The notes below the pieces were generated by a model that saw nothing but the letters and a program-made list of their open reading frames with translations, was not told the DNA's origin and did no database searches. A DNA stretch of 64,000 nt from Anomaloglossus baeobatrachus (lineage: Eukaryota > Chordata > Amphibia > Anura > Aromobatidae), in NCBI RefSeq assembly GCF_048569485.1, contig NC_134354.1, positions 684,541,637 to 684,605,636 on the forward strand. The letters are read 5' to 3'. The first letter of the stretch is position 1. Every line of letters begins with the position of its first letter. The translations under genes were made by a program, and so were the position numbers. Below are positions 21,525-33,060 of the stretch, piece after piece.

Positions 21525-22456
21525 ATGCCTCACAGATCCTCAACTGGCAGCTTCATAAAATAATACCCGCAAAACGCCAGTGTCAATGTCTACAGTGAAG
21601 AGGCGACTCCGGGATGCTGGCCTTCAGTGCAGAATGGCAAAGAAAAAGCCATATCTGAAACTGGCTAATAAAAGGAAAAGATTAATATGGGCAAAAGAAC
21701 ACAGACATTGGTCAGAGGAAGATTGGAAAAAAGGGTTATGGACAGACAAATTGAAGTTTGACGTGTTTGGATCACATAGAAGAACATTTATGAGATACAG
21801 AACAACTGAAAAGATGCTGGAAGAGTGCCTGACGCCATCTGTCAAGCATGGTGGAGGTAATGTGATGGTCTGGAGTTGCTTTGGTGCTGGTAAAGTTGGA
21901 GATTTGTACAAGGTAAAAGGTATTTTGAATAAGGAAGGCTATCACTCCGTTTTGCAACGCCATACCATACCCTGTGGACAGCGCTTGATTGGAGCCAATT
22001 TCATTCTACAACAGGACAGTGACCCAAAGCACACCTCTAAATTATGCATGAACTATTTAGTGAAGAAGCCAGCAGCTGGTATTCTATCTGTAATGGAGTG
22101 GCCAGCCCAGTCACTAGATCTCAACCCTATTGAGCTGTTGTGGGAGCAGATTGATCATATCGTGCGCAAAAAGTGCCCATCAAGCCAATCCAACTTGTGG
22201 GATATCTCCAGATTACCTCATAAAATTAGCAGCTAGAATGCCAAAGATCTGCAAAGCTGTAATTGCTGCAAAGGGAGCATTCTTTGACGAAAGCAAAGTT
22301 TGAAGGAGAAAATTATTATTTCAAGTAAAAATCATTATTTCTAACCTCGTCAATGTCTGGACTATGTTTTCTATTCATTATGCAATTTGATAGAAATAAG
22401 TATGATTTTTCATGGAAAAGACAAAATTGTCTGGGTGACCCCAAACTTTTGAACTG
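21525..22456 (+). mobile_element. Tc1-like transposon, 5'-truncated, unit B
   Basis: Counterpart of 9420-10351 with the same left truncation at the LTR edge and TA at 22457-22458. Confidence 0.85.
21580..22236 (+). pseudogene. Tc1 transposase, C-terminal fragment, unit B
   Basis: 218 codons, nearly identical to 9475-10131 (KGILNKEG here against KCILNKQG in A). The catalytic D, D and E boxes are present. The N-terminal half is missing and the C-terminal frame is shifted as in A, so these defects predate the duplication. Confidence 0.88.
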
Positions 22457-22572
22457 TATGTACCGATCCTGGTATATATGTCCTAATTCTGGGCATATTC
22501 TGATATTTATGCATTATCCTGGGCCTGTCCTGGTATATATGTTCTCACTCTGGGCCCATTCTAGTATATATG

Positions 22573-24843
22573 TGTACCACCCCTGAGTGCTCGGCCTGCT
22601 CAAATCCGGGGATGATCGTGGCTCGAGGGACCTGGACCTGGGGGCCTAGTGGACACTCCAGAATAAAAAGGGGATATATACAGGAGGATAGTCTGTGACG
22701 CCACCTGCGGGTTGCGGTAACGGGGAGTACCGCCGCTGCCATTGGGAGTACCCGGGGCTGATGGTGTTGGGGCAGCCTGGTGGTGATTCCCTCCACAGGT
22801 AGGGAGGCCCGGAGACTTGGGAGGATGATGCTGGGGAGCGCTTTGTGGGTCGCAGGACAGGCAGGAGGGTCAGGGCTGCAGGGTACTCACTCAGATCACC
22901 ATAGTAGTAGCAAGCAGGAGAGAAAAATTTACAGGCACAGGTGTTAAACCAAGTCTCTGGGTGCCGCTGCCTCCTGGGAGAACCCGTCCGGGTATGCTTC
23001 TTCCTATGGCCCTGTTGGGTGATCCGAAGGCCCTCCTCCGTGCACAAATTGTTAATTGTTGACCCTTAGGCTTGAAACCATCCAGGTCCCGCTCCCCAGT
23101 TATGTGGAGCAATGCCCTTGGCTGCAGGCACGTGGGATTTTCTGGCCGTTATTTGGGAAGCCTATCCACCTCGGTGTGCTGGCGCTGCCAATCTCTGGGC
23201 ACATGGGAGTAGAACATGAAGACTCTACTCGCTACAGGCTAATTGCCGGGTTGTATAAAGCTTCACCCCGACCTAGGATCCATGTACCCTGCCGTGCTCA
23301 GTCCTGGACCGGTTACTGGACCACCAATCCAGTCCACCGCGACCAGGTCTCTGACTCCTGTGGTCCCGGACCACCTGTCTGCAACCTAGCCATCTTCTAG
23401 GGGCTACAACCCCTCCCTGAGAGCTCCAACTCCCTATGACCTCTCCTCTTGAGAGTCACCACTTAACTCCCTGCTACTTCCTGAACTGTTTACTATATCC
23501 CTCCCATCATCCTGTCTAGCCCCTAGGTGAGCAGGCCTGTTCCCAACTGGTCCTACCCACTGGTGTGCTGGTGTGACGCCCCTGGACTATCAGGTCATCA
23601 CAGAGTATTGCACAATCTGCCCTCCCGTGCAATACCCACCTCCTTCTTGGTTATGGGTCCCCAACTGTATGGTGTTGCCAACATCAGCTAATCAAAATCC
23701 TAGGTACACTCTGCACCACACCCACCAGACACACCAGTGGATGGCCTGAGTGGAATAGGGTTGCCCACTAGGGGGATTGGTTAGGGTTGGTCAGGAGTGT
23801 CAGGAACAAGGAAGTTGCAGTTTGGAAGTGAAGGAGAGAGGAGGTCAGGAGCAGGGCTCCTAAGTAGATCTAGGTGGCAGACGGTGGTCTGGGCCTAGAG
23901 GAACTGGACCCCCAGTCGCAGGGAATCATGGCAAGGGGCATGGAACTGTCGAGGAGGACAGCCGGCGGCCTTGCACCATCACCGGGCTGGGACCAGGGCA
24001 CGACAGGGTAGGTTGAGCCTAGGTCAGGGAGCAGCTTCAGGCAACCTGACAATTGACCCGACGAGATCAGAGCCTTCAAGATCCGCTCTCCACCCGCTTC
24101 AAAATCGGGGTACTAGCGCAACGAGGGGGATAGGACTTTCCACATTAACGGTCCAGGAAATCCCAAGCGTGAACCCTGAGAGCAAGCTCCCACACTTAGC
24201 CATAGTGGGGAGCAGGACCCGGCAAGTTCCATACTACCGGGACCAACAGAGAAGTAAACTTAATGCCAGGAGGCAGGTCTCGGATCACCAGGCAGCACCA
24301 TCGGGGACGGGACCCGAACGAGGTCCCCTAAGCGGCAGCTGTATCCAGAACTTTGGTTTATCCAGTTGTCGGTGTCAGCTTTATGGACTGAGTGAGTACG
24401 CAAATGACCCCTTCGCACCCAACGGCACCATCACCGTGCCCTGAGGTATCCCCCCTACCTGTGGAGGGTCACAACACCTGGCTGCCCCATTCCATCACCC
24501 CAGGTACTCCCAACTGCAGTGGTGGTACTCCAAATTACCACATACCACGGGTGGCGTCACGAGCTTTAACACAATCCCCTGTAAATACCCCCTTCATTTG
24601 AGTGGTCACACGACCCCCTGGGCCGAAGACCCCTCGAGCCATCGCGAATCCGGATCTGAGCAGTCTGGCTGCTGGCATGGAGGCGGCACACTGGCAGAGT
24701 GTGGTGTGAGGTGGCTTAGAATTTTGTGTGCTGGTGTTCAGTGCCCTGGGTCAAGGCTCCCAGAACCAAGGAGGGTGGGCCCTGCACCTAAGATAAAGGC
24801 AGTGCAGAACCCTGCAACACCCTGGTATAGCCAGGGCATCACA
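22573..24843 (-). mobile_element. Solo LTR M, unit B
   Basis: Minus-strand LTR flanked by TATG (22569-22572, 24844-24847). Interrupted by LTR P. Confidence 0.8.
23572..24690 (+). mobile_element. Solo LTR P inside LTR M, unit B
   Basis: Plus-strand LTR with CTGG on both sides (23568-23571, 24691-24694). Confidence 0.8.
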
Positions 24844-25661
24844 TATGTACTCATCCTGGTATATATGTCCTCATACTGGACCCATCCTGGTATTTATGCC
24901 TTATCTTGGGCCTATCTTAGTATATATGTTATTATCCTGGGCCCATCCTAATATAAATGATCCACATCATGGTGTATAAGGACCCTTTCTTAGGCACATC
25001 TTAGTATATATGATCTTATCCTGAGCCATTTTCTGGTATATACAGTCCCCGTTCTGTCTTTAGCTCATAAAAAACAACAGCAAAAAAATCCCCATTCTAC
25101 TCACCTCCCTCACCGCCCAGTATACTCTGTAGTAGGTGAGCAGTGGCCAGCAGCTGACATCGGCATGTGCGCTATCTCACATGCAGGGCTGGACTGGCCA
25201 TAGGGCGATTGTGGCAAATGCCAGAAGGGCCGGTGCCTGTAGTGGGCTGGTGCCTGTAGTGGCCGCTCAATCTTCAGTCACCGCCGCTCTCCTCCGCAGT
25301 GTGCGCTGTGCTGTGTCGGCCCTGCTGTGCGATTCTGCGCCCGGTATACACACTGCTGAGGAGAGTGATGGTGACCGCAGCTCTCTCCTTCCTGATCAAA
25401 TGTATTTGCGTCTCTCAGCCGTAAATATATTTGAACAGTGTAGCATGGCGCTCGGGTCTGGGCTCCGATGTGCATCAGCGTGGTGAGATCAGCACCTTGC
25501 TGACGTCATCACACTGCTGCGGGCGCCACAGAGACACGTCAGGCAGTGGTGAGCGATCCATGGAGGAGCGGAAGATGAACTGTACTGCAGAAGGGGAGAA
25601 CAATCGTGAAAGGGACACAGCTTTCTGAGAGGTAGTGGGATGAGTACTTTATTCAGAGTGG

Positions 25662-25663
<2 letters not shown>

Positions 25664-25696
<33 letters not shown>
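25664..25696 (+). repeat. (GT)n microsatellite
   Basis: About fifteen GT repeats inside unit C, expanded from the single GTGTGTGTTTGTG of units A and B. Confidence 0.95.
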
Positions 25697-25703
<7 letters not shown>

Positions 25704-25734
25704 GGGAGGATATTTTACAAAAGGGCACTGTGGG

Positions 25735-26290
25735 GGGGAAATATTTTGCAGAGGCAGTGTGGGAGGGGTATATTAATGAGACTGGCAGCATGGGGGTATG
25801 TTAATGAGAGTGGCAGCTTGGAAGGATATAAAGGAGAGCGGCGTTGGGGCTATATTAATGAGAGTGGCAGCGTGGGGTATATTAAGAAGAGTAGCACGGT
25901 GGGTATGTTAAGGACATTGGCAGTGTCGGGGTATATTAAGGAGAGTAGCACTGTGGGGGTATATTAGGGAGAGTGTCAATGTGGGGGGTATATTAAGGAG
26001 AGTGACAGTGTGGGGGTATATTAAGGAGAGTGGCAGTGTGGGGGTATATTAAGGAGGGTGGCAGTGTGGGGGTATATTAAGGAGAGCAGCAGTGTGGGGG
26101 TATATTAAGGAGAGCGGTAGCATGAGGGTATATTAATTAGAGTGGCAGCATGGGGGTATATTAAGGACATTGACATTGTGGGTATATTAAGGAGAGCAGC
26201 AGCATGGGGAGTATATTAAGGAGAGTGGCAGCGTGGGGGTATATTAAGGAGAGTAGCAGCGTGTGGGTATATTATGAAGAGAGGTAGTGT
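25735..26290 (+). repeat. 27-29 bp minisatellite, unit C, expanded
   Basis: About twenty units of GGAGAGTGGCAGTGTGGGGG plus TATATTAA, roughly twice the number in A and B. Confidence 0.9.
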
Positions 26291-26774
26291 GAGGGGATAT
26301 TTTGGATAAGGGCCGTGTGTATATGGGTGGAGATATTTTGTGAAGAAAGTACAGCAATTATTTATTCAGGGTTGCCACATGGGAAATATTCATATTAATG
26401 GATCAGAATAATGATACTATTTATGGCACTGTGTCAGGAAGTGCTGCTGAAAAACAAAGAGGGAGGTCTTCAGAGACGAGTTGAGTGCATGAAATCTCAT
26501 GATGGTGTCTGTACTACGTGGAAACAAAAGGGATGGGAACGACTCTAATCAGAGATGATGTCACTTATAAGGTACCTGGATGTAAATGTTTATTTGTGAT
26601 GCTGCCTGCGTCTGATCAGTACTGTGGTTAATGTATGGCCTGCAGTCTGATAATTGATAACAACAACTCTCAGCATCTCCTTACCATTGTTAAGGACAAA
26701 TTGAGAGTTGTAGGTTCATACAATCCAATTGTACATGGGGCTAAGCATGATTCATGTACTGACCTTAGTTTTTA
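26291..26774. other. No gene or clear element seen
   Basis: AT-rich sequence outside the duplication. A degenerate inverted pair ACAACTCTCAGCAT / GAGAGTTGT at about 26664-26712 resembles a common vertebrate MITE end, but no boundaries can be drawn. Confidence 0.4.
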
Positions 26775-27015
26775 TGCTGCAGTCATGTGCTGACTGTGGC
26801 TTTGGTGCTGCATTCATGTGTTGATGGTGGTTCTGGCGCTGCATTCATGTTGTAGTGGTGGTTCTGGTGCTGTATTCATGTGCTGATGATGGTTCTGGTG
26901 CAGCATTCATGTACTGATGGTGGTTCTGAAGCTTCATTGATGTGCTGATGGTGGGTCTGATGCAACATTCATGTGCTGATGGTGGTTCTAATGCTACATT
27001 CATGTGCTGATAAAT
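26775..27015 (+). repeat. Minisatellite, about 30-bp unit (CATTCATGTGCTGATGGTGG...)
   Basis: About eight units of CATTCATGTGCTGATGGTGG plus TTCTGGTGCTG. The minus-strand frame across it is translated repeat. Confidence 0.88.
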
Positions 27016-27152
27016 TGTAGAAAAAATACCCTGACTATAAATAAATAAATTGCAAGTGCTTAATAACAGGGTATTTAGTATATACATTTTTGCAAAAAGG
27101 TAAGAAGCTGTCTCACCTTGTCACGGTGTACCCATCTGAGACAGTCCCTAAC

Positions 27153-27467
27153 CTACTAAAGTTAAAAACATATTCTGTACCTGACTTGTGTCATGTCAAA
27201 ACTTCAATATGAATGGTAAAGTGGTCAGCTGGGTCCCAGATTAAATACACAGCAAAAAGTGAGAAGCAGGTAATTGTTCAGCCTCGGTATCAGGAGGCTT
27301 TAATGCAAGTTGGGGGTGCAGTCCTCCTGATACTGAGGCTGAACAATTACCTGCTTATCACTTTTTGCTGTATATTTAATCTGGGACCCAGCTGACCACT
27401 TTACCATTCATACTGAAGTTTTGACATGACACAAGTCAGGTACAGAATATGTTTTTAACTTGAGTAG
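27153..27467. repeat. Long palindrome: 145-bp arms, 25-bp spacer
   Basis: Left arm 27153-27297 and right arm 27323-27467 are reverse complements without indels and with only a few mismatches; the spacer is 27298-27322. For example GTTAAAAAC at 27161-27169 faces GTTTTTAAC at 27451-27459. It abuts an LTR fragment on its right. No coding content was seen. Confidence 0.93.
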
Positions 27468-27475
27468 GAGTATAG

Positions 27476-28102
27476 CTAACGGAGTGAGCTTGCTCTCAGG
27501 GTTCACGCTTGGGATTTTCTGGACTGTGTATTGGGAAAGTCCAATCCCCCTCGTTGCGCTAGTATCCCAATTTTGGAGCAGGTGGAGAACGAACCATGAA
27601 GTCTTCGCCCTCGTCGGGTAAAATACCAGGACGCGTGAAGCTACTTCCCGGCCTAGGGTCCACGTAGCCCGTTGTGCCCTGGCCCCTGCCCGGAGATGGT
27701 TTAAGGCCGCCGGCTGCCCTCCTTGGCAGTTCCGTTCCCCTTGATACGATCCCCTGTGACCAGGGTTCCAGCTCCTACCAGGCCCAGACCAACGTCGCCA
27801 CCTAGTACTGAGGAGCCCAGCTCCCAACCTGTGACCTCTCCTCTCAAGAGTCACTCCACAACTGACTGTCTCCTACATTCCTGACCCTCCCAAACCAACC
27901 CCCCAAGTGGGCAGCCGTATTCCCTTCAGGCTACCCATTGGCATGTCTGGTAGGTGTGGTGCAGAGTGTTTCTAGGATTTTTGATTGGCTTGGCTATTAG
28001 CAACACCAAAAGGTCAGGGACCCGTAACCAAGGAGGTGGATACCGCGCATAAGGGCAGACTGCACAATACCTTGTGACGACCTGATAGGCCAGGGCGTCA
28101 CA
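27476..28102 (-). mobile_element. Gypsy-family LTR fragment, minus strand
   Basis: Reads TGTGACGCCCTGG inwards from 28102 on the minus strand and matches the first 620 bp or so of LTRs M and P. The 3' part is lost next to the palindrome. Confidence 0.7.
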
Positions 28103-28105
28103 CCT

Positions 28106-30000
28106 GTGTACCCCCAAATGCCAGGGCTGAATTTTAGTCCCAGACGGGCCTGGGTGGGACCAACAGAGCGCAGCCTAATGGAGATCCACACACAGAGTGA
28201 GTACAGAGACTGGACCGCATCCAGTCTACATGAGAGAACCAGAAATCTGGGCTTGAACCACCATGGACTGAGTAAAGAGGCCTTAATTGATCTACTGGTG
28301 GGTGCGAGCCAGTCCACCTCCTCCCAGATGTCTAACGGACAAGCACTGGGGACAGGGATCCCTGCCCAAAAAAGCCAGTGGTTGGTGTGGTTTGAAGAAA
28401 AGATGGCAGCTCTTGGCCCCGGTGTATCTAAGCAGTATAAGGATGAGGCTGCTCGCCAAGCACAGCGGAGACAAGAAGCAATGGAGTCCGACAGAGGGTG
28501 TAATATGAGTTGGAGTATAAACCCAGCGATCCAGGAGCCTGTACGGATTACCCAGGCAGACTTCAAGCCATTTGATGAGGCTTCCAGAGATGTGGAAGGG
28601 TTCTTCAAGGACTTTGACCAGCAGTGTGTCATGATGGAGGTTCCCCACTCTGGCTGGGTGCGTTTGTTAGTGGAACTCCTGAACGGAAACCTGGCAGAGG
28701 CTTATCGCACCATTGACTCACAGCAGAACCGGGATTAGAACATTGTAAAGCGGACTATCCTGGATTATCATGCCATCACCCCAGACTCACATAGGGCACA
28801 GTTCCGAGACCTCCCATGCACCACGGGGGGATCGTTTAGGATGTATGCCCATAAGATGTCCCAGGCATGTCGGAGATGGCTAGAAGCGGAAAACTCCTTC
28901 ACTGTGAAGGACATTATACAGGTATTTCTTATAGAACAATTTCTTTACAAGTGCCCCTCAGAAATATGGAATGGGTTACAGAGCGCACGCCGCACACCTT
29001 GGCCTGAGCTGCAGCCCTGGCTGATGAGGCCCTTACTATCCGACCGCAATGGAGGAGACTTCTGGACAATAAGCCACAGCCTGCTCCTGCACCCCTGCCC
29101 TCTCCAGTTATACCTGCCCCTCCAACCAGCCACAGGCCGATGACAACCACGGCTCACAATCCTGGGTCCCAACAGTTCCGACCACGCCCTGGGGGAATCA
29201 CAGAGAGGAGATGTTATGGGTGCGGGCAACCTGGACACCTGCAATCCAATTGTCCCACAAGGACTTGGAGGGACCCACATGCGCCTCCATCTCATCCGGT
29301 GCATTTTGTGCATTCCATCCCGCCTGAGGAAGAAGTACAACCACCTCCACTGGAGTGTACCGCTGACCCCTGTATCATAGATGCCCCTGTTGGAGTGTAT
29401 GGCCTCCAGCTTTCGTCACCAGGTTCTCCTACTGCCTTCTCAAGAATGCACATTAGAAGGAGTCCGACGCAGAGGAAATGTTATCAATGTGGGAAGCCTG
29501 GGCATTTGCAAAACACTTGCCCTGCTGGTCGATTGAGGAATGACCTGGCACCAAATCGACCTGTTTATTCTCTACAGCCAAATACAAGGTGGGAAGAGTT
29601 CTCACCCCTTCAAGTTGACTTGCCTAATGACTCAGACACTCATGGTTGGCCACTAGGGGTTTATGGGGTGTGAGCCACAGCCCGAGTTCCTCTCACCATC
29701 AAAGTAAGCACTTACAGGAGGTTGTGCTGGATGGAAAGAGAGTCATTGGATTTTGTGATTCTGGGGCATTTCTCACAATAGGTAATCCCCGAGTGGTTCG
29801 GCCAGGGGATTGTTATTGAATTGGCTGGAGAACAAAGGAGGAATATCCCAAAGGCGACTGTAGATCTAGACTTTGGCTTTGGGGTCAAGCAATGTGTGGT
29901 TGGGGTGATGAGTGGCCTGCCTGCAGATATTCTCCTTGGAAATGATGTGGGAGATCTACAATGCCAATTTGTGGGTGCAGCAAACACAGTTTGAGTGAAG
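28106..30000 (+). mobile_element. Fossil Gypsy gag-protease with SCAN-like segment
   Basis: In order: a gag-like N-terminal part (28106-28738); a segment resembling a SCAN domain at about 28800-28990 (CRRWLEAENSFTVKDIIQVF then LIEQFL); two CCHC zinc knuckles (CYGCGQPGHLQSNC near 29215 and CYQCGKPGHLQNTC near 29480); and an aspartic-protease-like stretch (FCDSGAFLTIG, then ADILLGND) at about 29730-29960. SCAN domains of vertebrate zinc-finger proteins are known to derive from gag of Gmr1-like Gypsy elements. The copy is broken, with a handful of disruptions (about four), and no reverse transcriptase or integrase follows. It is old. Confidence 0.8.
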
Positions 30001-30671
30001 AAGGACACAAAAGTAGGCTTGTCCTTCCAAAGCTACCGCTGTGCAGAGGACTGTCTACAGCTTCTCTATCCAATACAGGTGTGGAAGCCAACGCCAGAAT
30101 GCTGATGGACTGTCCTGGCAAGAGGTACCATAGACTATCCACAGCTGAGCAACATGGATTTAAGTGAGATTGCCAGAGGTCTGTGTAGACCTCATGGCAT
30201 ACTCACTTATTAAAAAGGAGAGAGAGGTTGTGATGGTGGGATATTGTGGGTCATGTGCCATTTTGTGTGGGTTCATGTTTAGGCGTGGTTCAATATCCAT
30301 TATTTGTTTTGCTTATGTGTACATTCTATTGTCTGTAGGTAATCACTCCCTGTAGTGTTTGTCCCTAGGTGTGGGGGGAGGTGGGCCTACAATGCAACGC
30401 AGTACGTTTTTTGCTTACCTGGAGATTGGGCAGTCTTGGAGAACTTGAAGAGGGAAGGATTGATCCTCTGGAAGAAACTGGCTTCTCAGAGGGACGTAGA
30501 CATTTATCGCTTACCAGACTATATTTGTGTTACTGGACTAATTTTACCCTCTGTTTTTGATTGATTTGATTATGTTATGGACCATTTGATTTGCTTGGAA
30601 TAAATGCTTTTTGGATTGTACAGCCATCTCTCACTCTGTTGATTGTGTGATATGGGAGAAGGACCCTGTCA
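30001..30671 (+). mobile_element. Probable 3' untranslated/LTR region of the same fossil
   Basis: Non-coding sequence with AATAAA at 30599-30604 and a candidate LTR edge (TGTAGGTAATC at about 30334; CCCTGTC at about 30670). The boundaries are weak and no second LTR is available to confirm them. Confidence 0.35.
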
Positions 30672-30788
30672 CGAGGATGTTCCCTTATAGCAGGAAAAAA
30701 ACAAACAAAACAGGTACAAAAAGTGCAAAATGAAAAGAAGACCATGTATACTACCAGACAGATAGGGCATGAATGTAAATATAAGTAA

Positions 30789-31359
30789 AGGGTGCTTTAC
30801 ACGAGACGATCTATCGTGCGATAAATCGTTGGGGTCACGGTTTTTGTGACGCACATCCGGCATCGCTTGCGACGTCGGGCTGTGTGACACCTCCGAGCGA
30901 CGCAGTATCACTCACCAATCGTGAGTCGTGTACTCGTCACTCGGTTTCATAATCTCGTTTAATTAAAATGGTGCCGGTTGCTCATCGTTCCCAGGGTAGC
31001 ACACGCCGCTCCGTGTGACACCCCGGGAACGATGAACAGCAGCTTACCTCCGTCCCGCGGTACCCGCCGGCTATGCGGAAGGAAGGAGGTGGGCAGGATG
31101 TTTACATCCCGCTCATCTTGCCCCTCCGCTTCTATTGGCAGACCGCTGTGTGACGTCGCTGTGACGCCGAACGTCCCTCCCCCTTCAGGAAGAGGATGTT
31201 CGCCGCCCACAGCGACGTCGCACAGCAGGTAAGTGCGTGTGACGGGGGTTAATGACTTTGTGCGCCACGGGTAGCTAATTGCCCGTGACGCACAAACGAC
31301 GGGGGCGGGTACGATCGATCATGAAATTGCACGATAGATCGTACCGTGTAAAGCAGGCT
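30789..31359. mobile_element. 571-bp TAA-flanked element (Harbinger-like), copy 1
   Basis: Ends AGGGTGCTTTACACG and GTGTAAAGCAGGCT, flanked by TAA on both sides (30786-30788, 31360-31362). The length of 571 bp equals that of copies at 36621, 37635 and 52195. There is no transposase, so it is non-autonomous. A 3-bp TWA duplication is typical of PIF/Harbinger elements; that assignment is inferred. Confidence 0.8.
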
Positions 31360-31362
31360 TAA

Positions 31363-31827
31363 ACCGCAAATTTTCAAAAAATAGTCTGTAACATATATGG
31401 TTTGCTCAATGTGAACAAATGTCTTTTAATATACAAGTGTTCATTGCTAGTGCAGGTTACACAATGCGGAAAAGTTGTTGTATGATGTACAAATGTATTG
31501 ATGCAAAACCAGCAATATGCCTTGTAAAGCGGATCAGTAATGCCCCCTGTGCAGACCAAAGTTGGAAGACAGTGGTATATAAATGATCTCACTACCATCT
31601 GGTCCAGTAGTCCTGTGTGCCGCAATCCCAAATATCTCTAGAGATTGTAAATTGACAGCTGTGAGATGTCAATCAGAGTAGGGAGCCTGCTAGACAACAT
31701 GACATGAACCACCTAGTCACAGCAATGATAATCACCAAATGATTAAGCCTTTAGTTTAGCATGCAGCCTGATAAGAGAAGCATAGTTGATTTTTGTTTGT
31801 TAACTCCTATAGCATGCTGGCTTCAGC
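31363..31827. other. No gene or element recognised
   Basis: AT-rich sequence without domains or obvious repeats. Confidence 0.4.
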
Positions 31828-31830
31828 TTA

Positions 31831-32482
31831 GGCTAGCGCCACACATCCGTGCTGCCGGCACGTGTTTGTCATTTTTTACACGTACCGGCGGCACGGAGAC
31901 ACGATCAGCAATGCTACCCTATTGTAGCAGGCACACACACGTAAAACCACACGGAACGTGTGTCCGTGTGCGTTTGTACGTGTGTGCGTTTTTCAAAGCG
32001 CTGACATGTCAGTGTTTTCTCCCGCAGCACGGGTGTCACACGGCCCGCACCCGTACCACACGGGTGTAGTGTGGATGCGGTCCCGTGTGACACGCGCCGG
32101 AGAAAACACACATGTCAGTGAAAAAAACCCAAAACATTAACTCACCTTCTCCAGCCCTCCTGTCTCTGCCGCTGCTGCCTCTTGCTGCCGACCGCCGCTC
32201 ATTATTCTCATTGAATATTCACTTCACTGCCTGGCAGCAGCAGCAGTGGGGAGACGGGAGGGCTGGAGACCGAGGATCAGCACCACGGACAGCAGCGCGG
32301 ACAGCAGGAAGGACCAGGTGAGTATGTAAATTACCGGTTCTACGTGTGCTATCGCGGATAGCACACGTAGAACACACGTGTCACGCACGTACCAGAGACA
32401 CGTACTTACCTGCACGCAACACGCAGGGAAAATACGTGTCTCTCGGCACGTGCGTGATTTTCACGTGAGTGTGGCAGAAGCC
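31831..32482. mobile_element. 652-bp TWA-flanked non-autonomous element
   Basis: Ends GGCTAGCGCCACAC and GTGTGGCAGAAGCC (11 of 14 complementary), with TTA to the left and TAA to the right. The interior is rich in ACGTGT/ACACGT inverted pairs (for example 31930-31990 and 32340-32460). No coding domain. Confidence 0.65.
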
Positions 32483-32727
32483 TAATACAGGTAATGAGTG
32501 CACAGTAGGAAGGCGTCTTAAAGAAAAAATAATAGGTCTGTGAGAGACAGAATTCTTGCTGTTTGGTAAGTGATCAAATACTAATTTATGCAATAAAATG
32601 AAAATTAATTATTTAAAAGTCATACAATGTGGGGTTTTTTTTTACTTTGTCTCAGTTGAAGTGTACCTACGATAAAAATTCCACACACATCTCCATTCTT
32701 TGTAGGGGGAAAACTTGCAAATTGGCA

Positions 32728-32795
32728 GTGTATATCACCCCACTGGTGATATACAGTGGGGGAAATACTTATTTTCCTCACTGTATATCACCAGG
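32728..32795. mobile_element. Short palindromic mariner-end remnant
   Basis: GGTGATATACAGTGGGGGAA and its inverted copy TTTTCCTCACTGTATATCACC face each other over about 60 bp. CAGTGGGGGAAATACTTATTT resembles a Tc1/mariner terminal repeat. Confidence 0.45.
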
Positions 32796-32818
32796 CTGCT
32801 GCTTAATTTACAATACTC

Positions 32819-33060
32819 AAATCAAAAAAGTCCATGGAGCCCCTGTTAGGAGTCTCAACACAGAAACCAGCCAGATAGCCCTCCGGGAAGGACCTAGCCA
32901 AAGAGTGGCTCTTTTTAGGAGACCACCATATTAAGTGGCCCTTTTAGTCAATATCCAGCTGTTGACGAGTCTAAAGATATGACAAGGGAAATACCAAGGC
33001 CAGGTATCCATCCACAGACAGCTGTTTCGGGGTATTGCCCCTCATCAGTGTGGAGTAGGA
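32819..33060 (-). mobile_element. Penelope-like element tail, minus strand
   Basis: The block 32819-32983 (GGAGCCCCTGTTAGGAGTCT and on) recurs at 40961-41126. Here it continues into a hammerhead ribozyme at 33012-33053. Hammerheads in retroelement tails of amphibians are known from Penelope-like elements. No reverse transcriptase lies nearby. Confidence 0.6.
33012..33053 (-). ncRNA. Minimal hammerhead ribozyme
   Basis: On the minus strand: stem I CCACA pairs with TGTGG; the core CTGATGA follows; stem II is GGGG/CCCC with loop CAATA; then GAAA; a very short stem III (CAG/CTG); and the cleavage triplet GTC just before stem I closes. All conserved hammerhead core positions are present. The tiny stem III is typical of Penelope-like retroelement hammerheads, which are thought to act as dimers. 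Confidence 0.8.

Larger units (their letters stand above)
14078..25130. repeat. Segmental duplication, unit B (complete, about 11.05 kb)
   Basis: Runs from TCTGTAGTAGGTGTGCAGTG to CAGTATACTC, where unit C restarts with the same sequence. It contains everything in unit A plus a Tc1 at 15317-16968 and a 171-bp insertion at 19996-20166. It carries the empty site for the Gypsy LTR at 14267/14268. Confidence 0.92.
25131..26290. repeat. Segmental duplication, unit C (partial)
   Basis: Restarts with TGTAGTAGGTGAGCAGTGGC and follows unit B through the 27-29 bp minisatellite, then departs into unrelated sequence. It lacks the 36-bp array, the protamine-like locus and everything downstream. The break therefore lies inside a minisatellite. 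Confidence 0.85.

Noticed and set aside
28106-28738. Considered as a host SCAN-type gene
   Set aside because: Followed by zinc knuckles and a protease-like part in broken frames, so a fossil Gypsy gag is the better reading.
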